A DNA stretch of 55,835 nucleotides, taken from Planctomycetota bacterium. GTDB taxonomy: Bacteria; Planctomycetota; Planctomycetia; Pirellulales; Pirellulaceae. Below are positions 44,997-53,721 of this stretch, one piece after another. Where the stretch lies: positions 1 through 55,835 of the forward strand of contig JAJDEH010000175.1 of NCBI GenBank assembly GCA_029259935.1, given 5' to 3'. The notes beneath the pieces are model-generated. The model did no database searches, was not told the origin of the DNA, and saw nothing but the letters and a program-made list of their open reading frames with translations. A program made the position numbers and the translations under genes. Positions within the stretch are counted from its first letter, which is position 1; each line of letters begins with the position of its first letter.

Positions 44997-45450
44997 GATG
45001 ATTGTTAGCCGAATCAGGTCGCCAAGGAACGCCGCGAGTATCAAGCGATAATTGATCAAGAAGTGACAGAATACATGGGACTTCCTTTCGCGGTTGGCAA
45101 GTATGTGACGAGATCGTCTGCTCGGCGTCAACGTAATCCACAGCAAGGTGAGTGTTGACAGCATCCGTGCTTGGATATGCGACAACATACGGAACGTCGA
45201 ATAGTTGTCCGTACCATGCAGTGGTGAAGTAAAGGCCACGGCCAGTCGTTCCCTCGCGACCGTGCAAAAACGCTTCACCAATGGTAAACCGTTCGCACAC
45301 GGGCGAATCAAGCAAGCGATTTACGATGTACCGAAATCGGAAGTGGGCGTCCCGTTGTCCAGATTCGGATTCATAGTTCTTGTGCAATGAAGTCCAAGAC
45401 TCGCGATGATGCTCTGCGGGCGGAGCCGAATCGAGTTCGTCGGTCATCAT
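44992..45450 (-). CDS. Hypothetical cassette protein, about 152 residues
   Basis: A soluble protein: 'RDAHFRFRYIVNRLLDSPVC', 'GEAFLHGREGTTGRGLYFTT', 'DVPYVVAYPSTDAVNTHLAV' and a 'SLLDQLSLDTRGVPWRP' end. No family is recognised. The ATG at 45450 (MMTDEL) was chosen because AGGGGG lies seven bases upstream; ATG 45468 is an alternative. It is the first visible gene of the minus-strand block in transcription order. Its stop codon begins a candidate attC-like stem. Confidence 0.6.
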   Translation of the reverse strand: MMTDELDSAPPAEHHRESWTSLHKNYESESGQRDAHFRFRYIVNRLLDSPVCERFTIGEAFLHGREGTTGRGLYFTTAWYGQLFDVPYVVAYPSTDAVNTHLAVDYVDAEQTISSHTCQPRKEVPCILSLLDQLSLDTRGVPWRPDSANNHQ

Positions 45451-45528
45451 GAAATCCCCCTGCCGCATGACAATTATTATCAAGAACGTTGCATAATCGA
45501 CCCTCGTGCAGCAGTTGCAATTCTGCAT

Positions 45529-46180
45529 GGTTTTGAGTTGGTGTCAAACAGCACGGACGGCGCACCTTCCTAAAGTGCTTTCACACAGAATTGGCGCGGC
45601 CGCATTTTGACGCCCTCTTTATATTCCGATAGGCCGAAGCCTGATCGACAGCCGATGTCTCCGCTGCTGCAGGAAGTTAGGAATCTGATGCGGCGGCGTC
45701 CTCTGTCGATTCGAACTCCAGCGCTACCGTATTCACCTCCGGCAATTCCGACGTTTCTTGTGGCCAAGAACTGACAATTGGCTGCGGAAAGAAATACTAT
45801 TCATTTCGGCGATTCGCTGTAAAATGAAGGTAGCAGTCAGATGGGGCGACGGTCGGGGCACCAAGGGCTTGAACCGGATGCGCCGCGCTGACGCTTCGTG
45901 AATCGGCGTGGGCATCGCGCGAATGTGTTGTTGCGCGCTTACCACTCCGAGATCGTTGTCAGCTTTGCAACTGTTATGGTGACGAGCTGGCGCGTAGCGC
46001 CGGTTGCCGGGTTGTGGTTAAGTTGTTGCGGAGGCTTTTCTTAGGGCAGTTGATTTTGACGGATTCGAGGGGGTTTTGCTGATGAGACGTATGTTACAAG
46101 CTGGTGCGTGCCCCGCTTTGCGGCGACGCGGGGAACGACAAGGAACGATGGTTTGCGGCCGTTTAATTGATAGTGGGCTA
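45529..46180. other. Gene-free stretch between cassette block and EF-G-like gene
   Basis: No gene is supported in these 650 bases. The left part may hold the promoter of the minus-strand block. A GC hairpin (CCCCGC ... GCGGGG, about 46112-46134) lies past the EF-G-like gene's stop but has no T-run, so a terminator is uncertain. Confidence 0.5.
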
Positions 46181-48268
46181 CTAATCTTCTTCCTCGTCGG
46201 TCACCTTCGACTTGGCCATGATCGCTTGCTGGACGTTGGACGGCATGACGTCGTAATGGCTGAAGTCCATCGTGTAGCTGCCGTGTCCACCCGTCATGCT
46301 CGACAACGTGCGGGAGTACGTTGTTACTTCGCGGAGCGGTACTTCGGCGTGGACGGTTTGGAAAGTCCCGCCCGCCGCGTCCGCTCCCTGGACTCGTCCG
46401 CCGCGCCCCGACATGTCGCTGTAGACGTCGCCCACGTTCGCTTCGGGAACCGTGATGTCCATGTGAACGACCGGTTCCAAGAGGCTGGGCTTGGACTGCT
46501 CGAAGACTTGGCGAAAGGCCATGCGGGCCGCGGTCTTGAAAGCCGCTTCCGAACTATCCACCGGATGATGTTTTCCAAAGTGGACCTCGACACAGACATC
46601 TTGAACCCGGTAACCCGCGATCACTCCGCCCGCCAATCGCTCTTTAAAACCCTTCTCGATCGCGGGCATGAAGTTGCCCGGAATCACGCCGCCGACCACC
46701 GAATCGACCCACACGAAATTATGGTCTTCATCATAGTGGAACGTTTTCATGGACGGAAAGCGGCTCTTGACGCAGTGCTCTTCCGGGTTGGTGCCACGCG
46801 GAAACGGCCACATTCGAATATGCACTTCGCCGAACTGGCCGCGGCCGCCCGACTGCTTCCGGTGACGATACATTCCATCGCCGCTGGTCTGGATCGTTTC
46901 GCGGAACGGAATTTTGGGCTCTTTGGTCTCGACTTCAAGTTTGTCGCGACGAGCGAGCCGTTCTTGAATGACATTGAGATGCAATTCGCTCATGCCCGTC
47001 ACGACCAACTCCTTGGTCTGGGCATCGCGATCGAGGTGGAAGGTTGGATCTTCCTCGACGACCTTGTTCAATGCACCCGACAACTTGGTTTCGTCCCCGC
47101 GGCTTTTGGGCGTCACCGCCAAGCCGACCATCGGTGTGGGGAACTGCATGGGCGGAAGTTCCGCTTCGCCGAGTGTCGTTCCCGTGTGCAGGTCTTCCAT
47201 CTTGGCGATGGCAATAATGTCGCCCGGACCCGCCTCGTCGACTGCCGCCGTTTCTTCCGCTTGGACTTCCAACAACGGGCCTAGTTTCACGCCTTTGCGA
47301 GCCGACGACGCTTCCACCGTTTGGTCTTTTTTCAACGTGCCGGAAAACAGCCGAATGAAACTGAGCTTTTGCACGAACGGGTCGATTCGTGTTTTGAACA
47401 CGCGCGCCACCAAGGGGCCATTGGCGTCGGGTGTGATTTCCGTATCGCCGGCGGTACGTTTCAGATTGCCCGGGGCCAAGCCGCACATGACAACGGCGTC
47501 GAGCAATTCCTTGACGCCCGTTTCCGTTTTGGCTGAACAACAGACAACGGGGATCAGGCTGCCTTCGGCCACGGCCCGCACGATTAACTTCGATAGCTCC
47601 TCGTCGCTGGGCGGCGTTCCTTCCTCGAGGTAGACCATCATCGCTTCTTCATCCGCTTCGATAATTTGCTCGATCAATGGACCATTGATCTCGTTGGGGT
47701 CTATTAAAGCGCCGGCGGTATCCTCGGGAACTTGCAGCGTGCTGACGACTCCTTTGAAATCCGCGCCGCTTCCAACAGGCACATTCAGCAACACGCACTT
47801 GGCTCCCCACATTTCTTGGATGTCGCCGATCAACGCGGGGAAGTCGATGTTTTCGTCATCCATTTTGTTGATGACGACCATTCGCCCCAGGCCCGCTTTC
47901 TCGGCTTCCTGGAACACACGCCGTGTGTTCACCTCAATCCCCGAATGGGCGTTGATCACGATGGCCACCGTATCCACGCCGCCCATCGCTCCGATCGCCT
48001 GTCCCACGAAATCGGGATAGCCGGGCGTGTCGATGACGTTGAATCTTTTGCCGCCGTGATTGAAATGAATCACGCTGGCTTCGACCGTGTACTTGTGAGT
48101 CTTCTCTTCGGCGTCGAAATCGCAGATGCTGGTTCCTTCATCCACGCTCGGATGGGTGTTGACGGTGTTGGTCATCGTCAGCATCTTGTCAGCGAGTGTC
48201 GTCTTGCCGGACGAACCGTGCCCACAAAGTGCCAGATTACGAATGTCTTCGACCTTCACCTTAGCCAT
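46181..48268 (-). CDS. Elongation factor G-like GTPase (EF-G2 type)
   Basis: 695 residues with the five-domain EF-G layout. GTPase motifs: G1 GHGSSGKTT, G3 'DTPGYPDFVGQ' (canonical is DTPGHVDF), G4 NKMD, G5-like 'CCSAKT'. The usual RGITI switch I motif is absent; the position reads 'EEKTHKYTVEAS', typical of EF-G-like paralogues and not of the true FusA. Domain IV/V text is present ('SGGRGQFGEVHIRMWP', 'MSGRGGRVQGADAAGG', 'LSSMTGGHGSYTMDFSHYD'). The function of this paralogue is not settled. It lies 63 bases after hisA on the same strand. Confidence 0.92.
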   Translation of the reverse strand: MAKVKVEDIRNLALCGHGSSGKTTLADKMLTMTNTVNTHPSVDEGTSICDFDAEEKTHKYTVEASVIHFNHGGKRFNVIDTPGYPDFVGQAIGAMGGVDTVAIVINAHSGIEVNTRRVFQEAEKAGLGRMVVINKMDDENIDFPALIGDIQEMWGAKCVLLNVPVGSGADFKGVVSTLQVPEDTAGALIDPNEINGPLIEQIIEADEEAMMVYLEEGTPPSDEELSKLIVRAVAEGSLIPVVCCSAKTETGVKELLDAVVMCGLAPGNLKRTAGDTEITPDANGPLVARVFKTRIDPFVQKLSFIRLFSGTLKKDQTVEASSARKGVKLGPLLEVQAEETAAVDEAGPGDIIAIAKMEDLHTGTTLGEAELPPMQFPTPMVGLAVTPKSRGDETKLSGALNKVVEEDPTFHLDRDAQTKELVVTGMSELHLNVIQERLARRDKLEVETKEPKIPFRETIQTSGDGMYRHRKQSGGRGQFGEVHIRMWPFPRGTNPEEHCVKSRFPSMKTFHYDEDHNFVWVDSVVGGVIPGNFMPAIEKGFKERLAGGVIAGYRVQDVCVEVHFGKHHPVDSSEAAFKTAARMAFRQVFEQSKPSLLEPVVHMDITVPEANVGDVYSDMSGRGGRVQGADAAGGTFQTVHAEVPLREVTTYSRTLSSMTGGHGSYTMDFSHYDVMPSNVQQAIMAKSKVTDEEED

Positions 48269-48331
48269 GTTTGATTCCTTTGTTCTTATTCGTTGCTCGC
48301 CGGCCGCCCGGAAGATTCGGGAGCCGACCGA

Positions 48332-49057
48332 CTATTGTCCTGTCAATTCTGCTGCCTCAAGCGCTTGGGGAAGCGTCAAGGATCCTTCGTAGAGAGCACG
48401 TCCAATAATGCAGCCCGCCATTTCCAGCCGGGCGAGCTGCTCGACATCGGCGGCAGTCGTCACGCCGCCGGAAGCAATGACCGGCAGTTCGGCGGCGCGG
48501 TTCATCTCGGCCATCGCTTCCAAGTTGGGGCCCGCCATCATCCCGTCCTTGGCAATGTCGGTGTAAATGATCGCCGCGATCGGCTCGCCAGCGAATTGCC
48601 GCGCCAGTTCCGTGGCGGGTACGTCGCTGGTTTCCAACCAACCGTCGGTCGCAACCTGGCCATTCTTGGCATCGATTCCCAACACGAGTTTTTCGGGAAA
48701 GGTGCGGCACATGTCACGGAACCAATCAGGCTCTTTGATGGCTTTGGTTCCCACGACCAGCCGGTTCATCCCAAGATCCAATAGTTGGCGGATGGTGTTC
48801 TCGTCGCGAACGCCGCCGCCCAGTTCACAGGGAATGTCGACAGCCGCCCGGATCGCGGCGACCGCTTCTCGGTTAACCAACTTGCCGTCACGCGCGCCAT
48901 CGAGATCGACAAGGTGCATATACTTGGCACCAGCAGCGACCCAACTCTGAGCCATCTGGCTAGGGTCGTCACCGAAGATTGTTTCGCGGTCGTAATCGCC
49001 CTGTTGCAGCCGCACGCATTTGCCGCCTCGCAGGTCGATGGCAGGCCAGATTTGCAT
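48332..49057 (-). CDS. hisA: Phosphoribosylformimino-5-aminoimidazole carboxamide ribotide isomerase
   Basis: 241 residues, normal HisA length. A TIM barrel with the catalytic aspartates: 'WPAIDLRGGKCVRLQQGDY' (Asp8 region) and 'IIYTDIAKDGMMAGPN' (Asp near 130). Phosphate loops 'ELGGGVRDENTIRQLL' and 'VIASGGVTTAADVEQLA' are present. It catalyses the Amadori rearrangement of ProFAR in histidine synthesis. ATG 49057 starts the barrel; ATG 49078 is possible. No other his genes are in the window. Confidence 0.95.
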   Translation of the reverse strand: MQIWPAIDLRGGKCVRLQQGDYDRETIFGDDPSQMAQSWVAAGAKYMHLVDLDGARDGKLVNREAVAAIRAAVDIPCELGGGVRDENTIRQLLDLGMNRLVVGTKAIKEPDWFRDMCRTFPEKLVLGIDAKNGQVATDGWLETSDVPATELARQFAGEPIAAIIYTDIAKDGMMAGPNLEAMAEMNRAAELPVIASGGVTTAADVEQLARLEMAGCIIGRALYEGSLTLPQALEAAELTGQ

Positions 49058-49189
49058 CACGCCGTGACTCGTTGCCATGCGACAATAGGATGTACGAAAA
49101 CCGGCAATATGCCACACAAATTGAGCATTGGCAAGCACCGGCTATGGGCCTTGCCGGACCTAACGAGTTCCGTCTGATACATTAAGCGG

Positions 49190-49861
49190 ATGGCCAAACC
49201 GCTCAACGAGGGCAATGACGCCATCATTCGGCTGGCATGGATTGCTCGTCAAACTTCCTATCCGATCGAGGCGATTATTTTCGTCTTGCACGCCATCGGT
49301 CCGCCGGACGATTCCCCACCCGCCGATTCCGTGGACATTCCAGCCTTGTGCAGAAGGATTCGTGACCACTACATGATCGCCTACGGGCAGCATGCTTACG
49401 AGCGGCTTGATACCTGGTCGATTCGTTCGTGGCGTGATTTTGGGAGGATTGTCGTGGCCCTGGCGCGGTTTGAACTCTTGCCCAAGTGCTACGATCGACC
49501 TCTGGAGGAATTCGAGGCGGTGTTCGATATTAGGGCGGGCTTTCAAGTTGAAAGTTCACCCGAGCAAAGGGCGGCCGCCGATATCCGGCGCCGTCGCCGA
49601 CATCAGCGCCAGTGGAAGCTGTCGACTCTGTTTCTAATCACGACGATTGCCGCGCTTGTATTCGCGGGCTTTTCAAAATTGGGCCTGGAAGGCGCAATCG
49701 GCATGCTTTTCGCCAGTTGGTTGGGAGTGATTGGAAGTTCGAGTTTCGCTTATGCGGTGTTCGATCGAAGGAAGGGTTGGCGGACGGCGTTGGTGATCGG
49801 CCTGTTTTTCATCGTCGTCGCATTGGTCATGTTCTTCAGTGTTGTGTTGTACGAAATGTGA
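49190..49861 (+). CDS. Minf_1886-like domain fused to membrane helices
   Basis: 223 residues. The first 115 residues resemble the Minf_1886 family: 'YPIEAIIFVLHAIG', 'IPALCRRIRDHYMIAYGQHA', then 'LDTWSIRSWRDFGRIVVALA' and 'FELLPKC'. A basic stretch follows (RRRRRHQRQWK) and then three hydrophobic helices (about 150-220) not found in the usual short family members. The family function is unknown. ATG 49190. The gene is divergent from hisA with a 132-base gap. Confidence 0.65.
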   Translation: MAKPLNEGNDAIIRLAWIARQTSYPIEAIIFVLHAIGPPDDSPPADSVDIPALCRRIRDHYMIAYGQHAYERLDTWSIRSWRDFGRIVVALARFELLPKCYDRPLEEFEAVFDIRAGFQVESSPEQRAAADIRRRRRHQRQWKLSTLFLITTIAALVFAGFSKLGLEGAIGMLFASWLGVIGSSSFAYAVFDRRKGWRTALVIGLFFIVVALVMFFSVVLYEM

Positions 49862-50058
49862 TCCGCCGTGGAGTGATCCCTGGGTGATCCCTTCCGGCAC
49901 GTCTTCTCGAGTGCGGAGAGCATGGGGCCATTGATCATCGATGGGCATTGCGCACACTATGGAGTGACCAGCGATCAGCATCGCGCATGAAATCCTCTCC
50001 TGGCACTGTTGGCCGCGAGGGAGATCGCTTGTCGCACCATCCTTGAGGATCGAAACCC

Positions 50059-50841
50059 ATGCCTGCTGAAAAATCGCTAGCGATCGTGCTTCGGCTGGTC
50101 GATTTCAGCGAAACCAGTTGCGTGGTGACGATGTACACCCGCGAGTTTGGAAAGTCGGGCGCTTTGGCCAAAGGGGCGCGGCGTCCCAAGAGCCCCTTCG
50201 AGTCTGCTCTTGACTTGCTCTCGGTTTGTCGCATAGTGTTCATCCGCAAATCGTCCGGTTCCTTGGACCTGTTAACCGAAGCAAAACTAGAAAGGCGTTT
50301 TCGATCCGCGACACGTAACCTGTCTCGTCTATACGCGGGATACTATGTCGCGGAACTGCTGGATTTGCTGACCGACGTGGGTGATCCTTTGCCGCAATTA
50401 TACGACATTGCCGATCAAGCACTGGCAGCCATTGACAGCGATGCCGAGCTAGCTCCGTCAGTGCTGAGTTTCGAACTCAGCGCCTTGCGGCTGCTAGGAC
50501 ACATTCCTTCACTGATCGACTGCGTTGAATGTGGCAAACGCGTGGAGACAACCGCGCGGGTCGCGTTCAGCCAAATCGCGGGTGGAGTTTTTTGTTCGAC
50601 CTGTCGAATAGGAAAGAGACGAGTCGTAAGCGTGAGTGGTCCCACCATCGACACGCTGCGAACTTTCGCCTCCGAAGACGATAGCGAGTGGCACCAGACG
50701 GCCGTCGGCAAGTCTAGTCATGGCGAACTGCGCGGCGTCCTGAATAACTACATGAATTACATCTTGGGAACCAAACCACGCCTGCAATCGTATTTAGGAG
50801 TATTGGGCAACGACGAGAACGTCCCAGCAAATCCGCGATGA
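50059..50841 (+). CDS. recO: DNA repair protein RecO
   Basis: 260 residues. The N-terminal OB fold is clear: 'AIVLRLVDFSETSCVVTMYT', 'FGKSGALAKGARRPKSPFES'. The middle is helical ('NLSRLYAGYYVAELLDLLTD'). A four-cysteine zinc site is seen as 'DCVECGKRV' ... 'FCSTCRIG'. RecO helps load RecA onto single-stranded DNA with RecR and RecF. ATG 50059. The 200-base gap before it holds no other feature. Confidence 0.92.
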   Translation: MPAEKSLAIVLRLVDFSETSCVVTMYTREFGKSGALAKGARRPKSPFESALDLLSVCRIVFIRKSSGSLDLLTEAKLERRFRSATRNLSRLYAGYYVAELLDLLTDVGDPLPQLYDIADQALAAIDSDAELAPSVLSFELSALRLLGHIPSLIDCVECGKRVETTARVAFSQIAGGVFCSTCRIGKRRVVSVSGPTIDTLRTFASEDDSEWHQTAVGKSSHGELRGVLNNYMNYILGTKPRLQSYLGVLGNDENVPANPR

Positions 50842-50938
50842 CGAAAACTCAAATGGACACGGCACGGGCCGCTTCGTTCGATTCGCGAGCTCATTAAGAG
50901 AATTGGTAAACTGCAACGATTGGTCAAGGACGACCTGG

Positions 50939-52222
50939 ATGCTTGATCTTAGAATTCTAAATATCGCCTCGTTACTCTCCGCCGCCGTGGTGGCTTCTTC
51001 GGGTTGTACGTATTTTCGTCCCGATGCCAGTCCTCAAGCCACGTTGCCCGGACCGCCCACAGCGCAAACCGCGACCGCAAACGGGCCGCGGCCGGGCGAT
51101 ACCATCCCGGCGTCCTACTATGAGTCGGATGGTCCCAAAAAGAAGGGCTTTGAACTGGAGGATTTGGATCCGTTCAACGCTCCAACAACGATTCGAAAAA
51201 TTACTGGACGCGGACCAAAACGCGATATCGCGATCAACCTCTATCGCAAAGCGCAACAGAAATTCGACGAGGCTTCGGCGGCTAGGCAACAAGACCAGAA
51301 TGCAAGTTCGTCCTATCGGGCCGCGGCGGGATCGTTCGAGGAAGCCGCGGCACGCTGGCCCGACTCGGCGCTTGAGGAAGACGCGCTGTTCATGACCGGT
51401 GAGTCCTATTTCTTCGCCGATGATTATCCCAAAGCGAACAACCAGTACGAGCAACTGATCAAAAAGTATCCCAACACGAAACACATCGACACGGCCGGCG
51501 TTCGCAAGTTTTCGATTGCTAAATTCTGGGTCGACGCCAATCGCGCGCGGCCGGACAACAGCTTTTCCTTCAACATGCTAGACAATACTCGGCCGAGGCG
51601 TGACACGCGAGGCCATGGAATTCGTGTCTTTGATCGCATCCGCCTGGACGACCCAACAGGCAAGCTGGCCGATGACGCGACTTTGGCGGCGGGGAACGCG
51701 CATTTCGAAAATGGCCGCTACCTCGAAGCGGGTGAATTTTACGAAGACTTGATTCGAACATTTCCTAACAGCGAACATCAGTTCACCGCCCATTTGCTGG
51801 CCCTCAAGTCCAAACTTGCCAGCTATCAGGGTCCGGCCTACGACGCCGATCCGTTGCTAAAAGCGGAGGGATTTCTGACTAAGGTTCGTCGCCAATTTCC
51901 ACAGGAAGTGGAGGAGCATCGTGAATACTTGAAGCGAACCTTCGCGGAGATTCATGACAAGAAAGCCGAGCGTGAATATCGCAGCGCCAGATACTACGAT
52001 CGGCGCGGCGAGTATGGCGCGGCCCGGATGCACTACGAAACACTCGCTTCCGAGTATTCAGCAACGTCGTATGGCGAACGGGCGATTTCCCGCCTGCAGG
52101 ATATTCAGTCCAAACCCGCCGTGCCACCGGATCGACTCAAGTGGCTGGCCCGGCTGTTTCCCGAGGAAGAAAACGTCAAACCGCTGTTTAGCGGCAAAGG
52201 CCCCATTCCAACATTCAGGTAG
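50939..52222 (+). CDS. BamD-like tetratricopeptide lipoprotein
   Basis: 427 residues. A lipoprotein signal ends at Cys24 (ASLLSAAVVASSGC). TPR-like helical pairs follow: 'EAAARWPDSALEEDALFMTG', 'DYPKANNQYEQLIKKYPNTK', 'FENGRYLEAGEFYEDLIRTF', 'RRGEYGAARMHYETLASEYS'. This is the style of BamD/YfiO, the helper lipoprotein of outer-membrane beta-barrel assembly, though it is longer than the usual 240-280 residues. It is followed at three bases by the LptE-like gene, so both serve the envelope. ATG 50939 starts the signal; 50903 is less likely. Confidence 0.82.
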   Translation: MLDLRILNIASLLSAAVVASSGCTYFRPDASPQATLPGPPTAQTATANGPRPGDTIPASYYESDGPKKKGFELEDLDPFNAPTTIRKITGRGPKRDIAINLYRKAQQKFDEASAARQQDQNASSSYRAAAGSFEEAAARWPDSALEEDALFMTGESYFFADDYPKANNQYEQLIKKYPNTKHIDTAGVRKFSIAKFWVDANRARPDNSFSFNMLDNTRPRRDTRGHGIRVFDRIRLDDPTGKLADDATLAAGNAHFENGRYLEAGEFYEDLIRTFPNSEHQFTAHLLALKSKLASYQGPAYDADPLLKAEGFLTKVRRQFPQEVEEHREYLKRTFAEIHDKKAEREYRSARYYDRRGEYGAARMHYETLASEYSATSYGERAISRLQDIQSKPAVPPDRLKWLARLFPEEENVKPLFSGKGPIPTFR

Positions 52223-52225
52223 TCC

Positions 52226-52726
52226 GTGTTTCATCGTTTGCCACGAATCGCCGTGGGGGTTCTGTTCAGCGTTTCGCTGCTGTCAGGCTGCGCCGGCTAC
52301 CAGGTCGGCGCCAGCACGCTGTTTCATCCGGGCGTTCGAACGGTCCATGTTCCCGTCTTCGTTTCAGCATCGTACCGGCGTAACCTGGGTGAACGGCTCA
52401 CCGAGGCAGTCGTTAAGGAACTGGAACTGCGCGGCCTGAAAGCAGTCGGACCCGACACGGCCGACAGTCGTTTAAGTGGCAACATTCTATCCGCTGAAAA
52501 GAGAGTCATTGGCCTCGATGCCAACTCGGTGCCGCGCAGCTTGGAAGTGGGTTTCCTGGTCGAAGTGCAGTGGACCGACCGCGTCGGCAACGAATTGCTA
52601 AACCAGTCCTTCCACATGGCCGAAAACTTGATTCCCGAAAGCGGGCAATCCATGGCCACCTCACAGCAAGCAGCCATCGACCAAACGGCTCGCCAAATCG
52701 TCTCACGCATGGAAATGCGCTGGTAG
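52226..52726 (+). CDS. LptE-like lipoprotein
   Basis: 166 residues. Lipobox LLSGC at about residues 18-22, then 'GYQVGASTLFHPGVRTVHVP'. This opening, with a following 'NLGERLTEAVVKELELRG', is typical of LptE, the lipoprotein that plugs LptD in lipopolysaccharide export. The GTG start at 52226 begins three bases after the BamD-like stop, implying coupling. Presence beside a BamD-like gene points to a double-membrane envelope. Confidence 0.82.
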   Translation: MFHRLPRIAVGVLFSVSLLSGCAGYQVGASTLFHPGVRTVHVPVFVSASYRRNLGERLTEAVVKELELRGLKAVGPDTADSRLSGNILSAEKRVIGLDANSVPRSLEVGFLVEVQWTDRVGNELLNQSFHMAENLIPESGQSMATSQQAAIDQTARQIVSRMEMRW

Positions 52727-52774
52727 TCGATCGCGTCTTTTGTTCGGCCGGTCCGTGTGCTAACCTTGCGGCAA

Positions 52775-53680
52775 ATGACCGACCACTCCGACGCGCCGCC
52801 CTCCCCTCCCCTTCCGATCGCATCCTCCTGGCGACTGCGGACGCGCACACTGCAATTTGATCGGCTGCCCAAACTGATGGGAATCATCAACGTCACGCCC
52901 GATAGCTTTTCGGATGGCGGCAGCTACTTCGATCCGCGGCAAGCGATAGAACACGGATTGCAACTCGCCGGCGAAGGCGCCGATATTTTGGATATAGGAG
53001 GAGAAAGCACTCGCCCTTACTCCTCGCCAGTTTCCCAAGATGAGGAACTCCGCCGAGTCTTGCCCGTCATCCAAGCGCTCCGCGAAAAAACCGAGGTTCC
53101 CATTTCGATCGACACTTCCAAGGCGAAAGTGGCCGAAGAGGCGCTTAGCGCGGGCGCGGAGATCATCAACGATGTCACCGGCTTGGAAGGCGACGCCGAC
53201 ATGGTCGACGTGGCGGTTGAGTCGCGGGCGGGCGTTTGCGCTATGCACATGCAAGGGACGCCTCAAACGATGCAAGACGCTCCGACCTATTCCGACATCG
53301 TCGCGGACATCCACGACTATCTTCGGCAACGGCGTGACGCACTGTTGCGGTCGGGGATTGAGCAAGATCGAATCTGCCTCGATCCGGGAATCGGCTTTGG
53401 AAAAACGCACCAGCACAATCTTACTTTGCTTGCCGGTTGCAGCCGATTTCACGACCTGGGCTGCCCACTGCTAATCGGACATTCTCGCAAGGGATTCATC
53501 GGCAAGCTGCTGGGGGATAAAGATCGCGAGAGAACTTTCGGCACGATCGGCGTCTCGCTCGCCCTGGCCCGTCAGCGAGTGCAGATCTTACGTGTTCATG
53601 ACGTACCGCCGGCCCGCGAGGCAATCCTGCTGTTCGCCGCGGCCGGAGGCATTGGTGGCCGCCCGGCACAAGTTGAGTGA
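52775..53680 (+). CDS. folP: Dihydropteroate synthase
   Basis: 301 residues. All FolP signatures are present: 'LMGIINVTPDSFSDGGSYFD', 'ADILDIGGESTRPYSSPV', 'PISIDTSKAKVAEEAL', 'INDVTGLEGD', 'DPGIGFGKTHQHNLTLL', 'LIGHSRKGFIGKLLG'. It condenses p-aminobenzoate with dihydropterin pyrophosphate in folate synthesis. The first 30 residues before the domain are extra. ATG 52775 or the GTG at 52757. Its TGA overlaps a GTG of the next reading frame. Confidence 0.96.
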   Translation: MTDHSDAPPSPPLPIASSWRLRTRTLQFDRLPKLMGIINVTPDSFSDGGSYFDPRQAIEHGLQLAGEGADILDIGGESTRPYSSPVSQDEELRRVLPVIQALREKTEVPISIDTSKAKVAEEALSAGAEIINDVTGLEGDADMVDVAVESRAGVCAMHMQGTPQTMQDAPTYSDIVADIHDYLRQRRDALLRSGIEQDRICLDPGIGFGKTHQHNLTLLAGCSRFHDLGCPLLIGHSRKGFIGKLLGDKDRERTFGTIGVSLALARQRVQILRVHDVPPAREAILLFAAAGGIGGRPAQVE

Positions 53681-53721
53681 TTCCCGATCCGTCAAACAAC
53701 GTCTCCGCAAGTTCTAAAATC

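Noticed and set aside
45570..45945. Short open frames between the cassette block and the EF-G-like gene
   Set aside because: No ribosome site, no domain, Arg/Gly-rich composition; treated as non-coding.
46076..47284. Long open frame antisense to the EF-G-like gene
   Set aside because: Same situation: no domain, no ribosome site, and composition typical of a reverse-strand shadow of a GC-rich gene.
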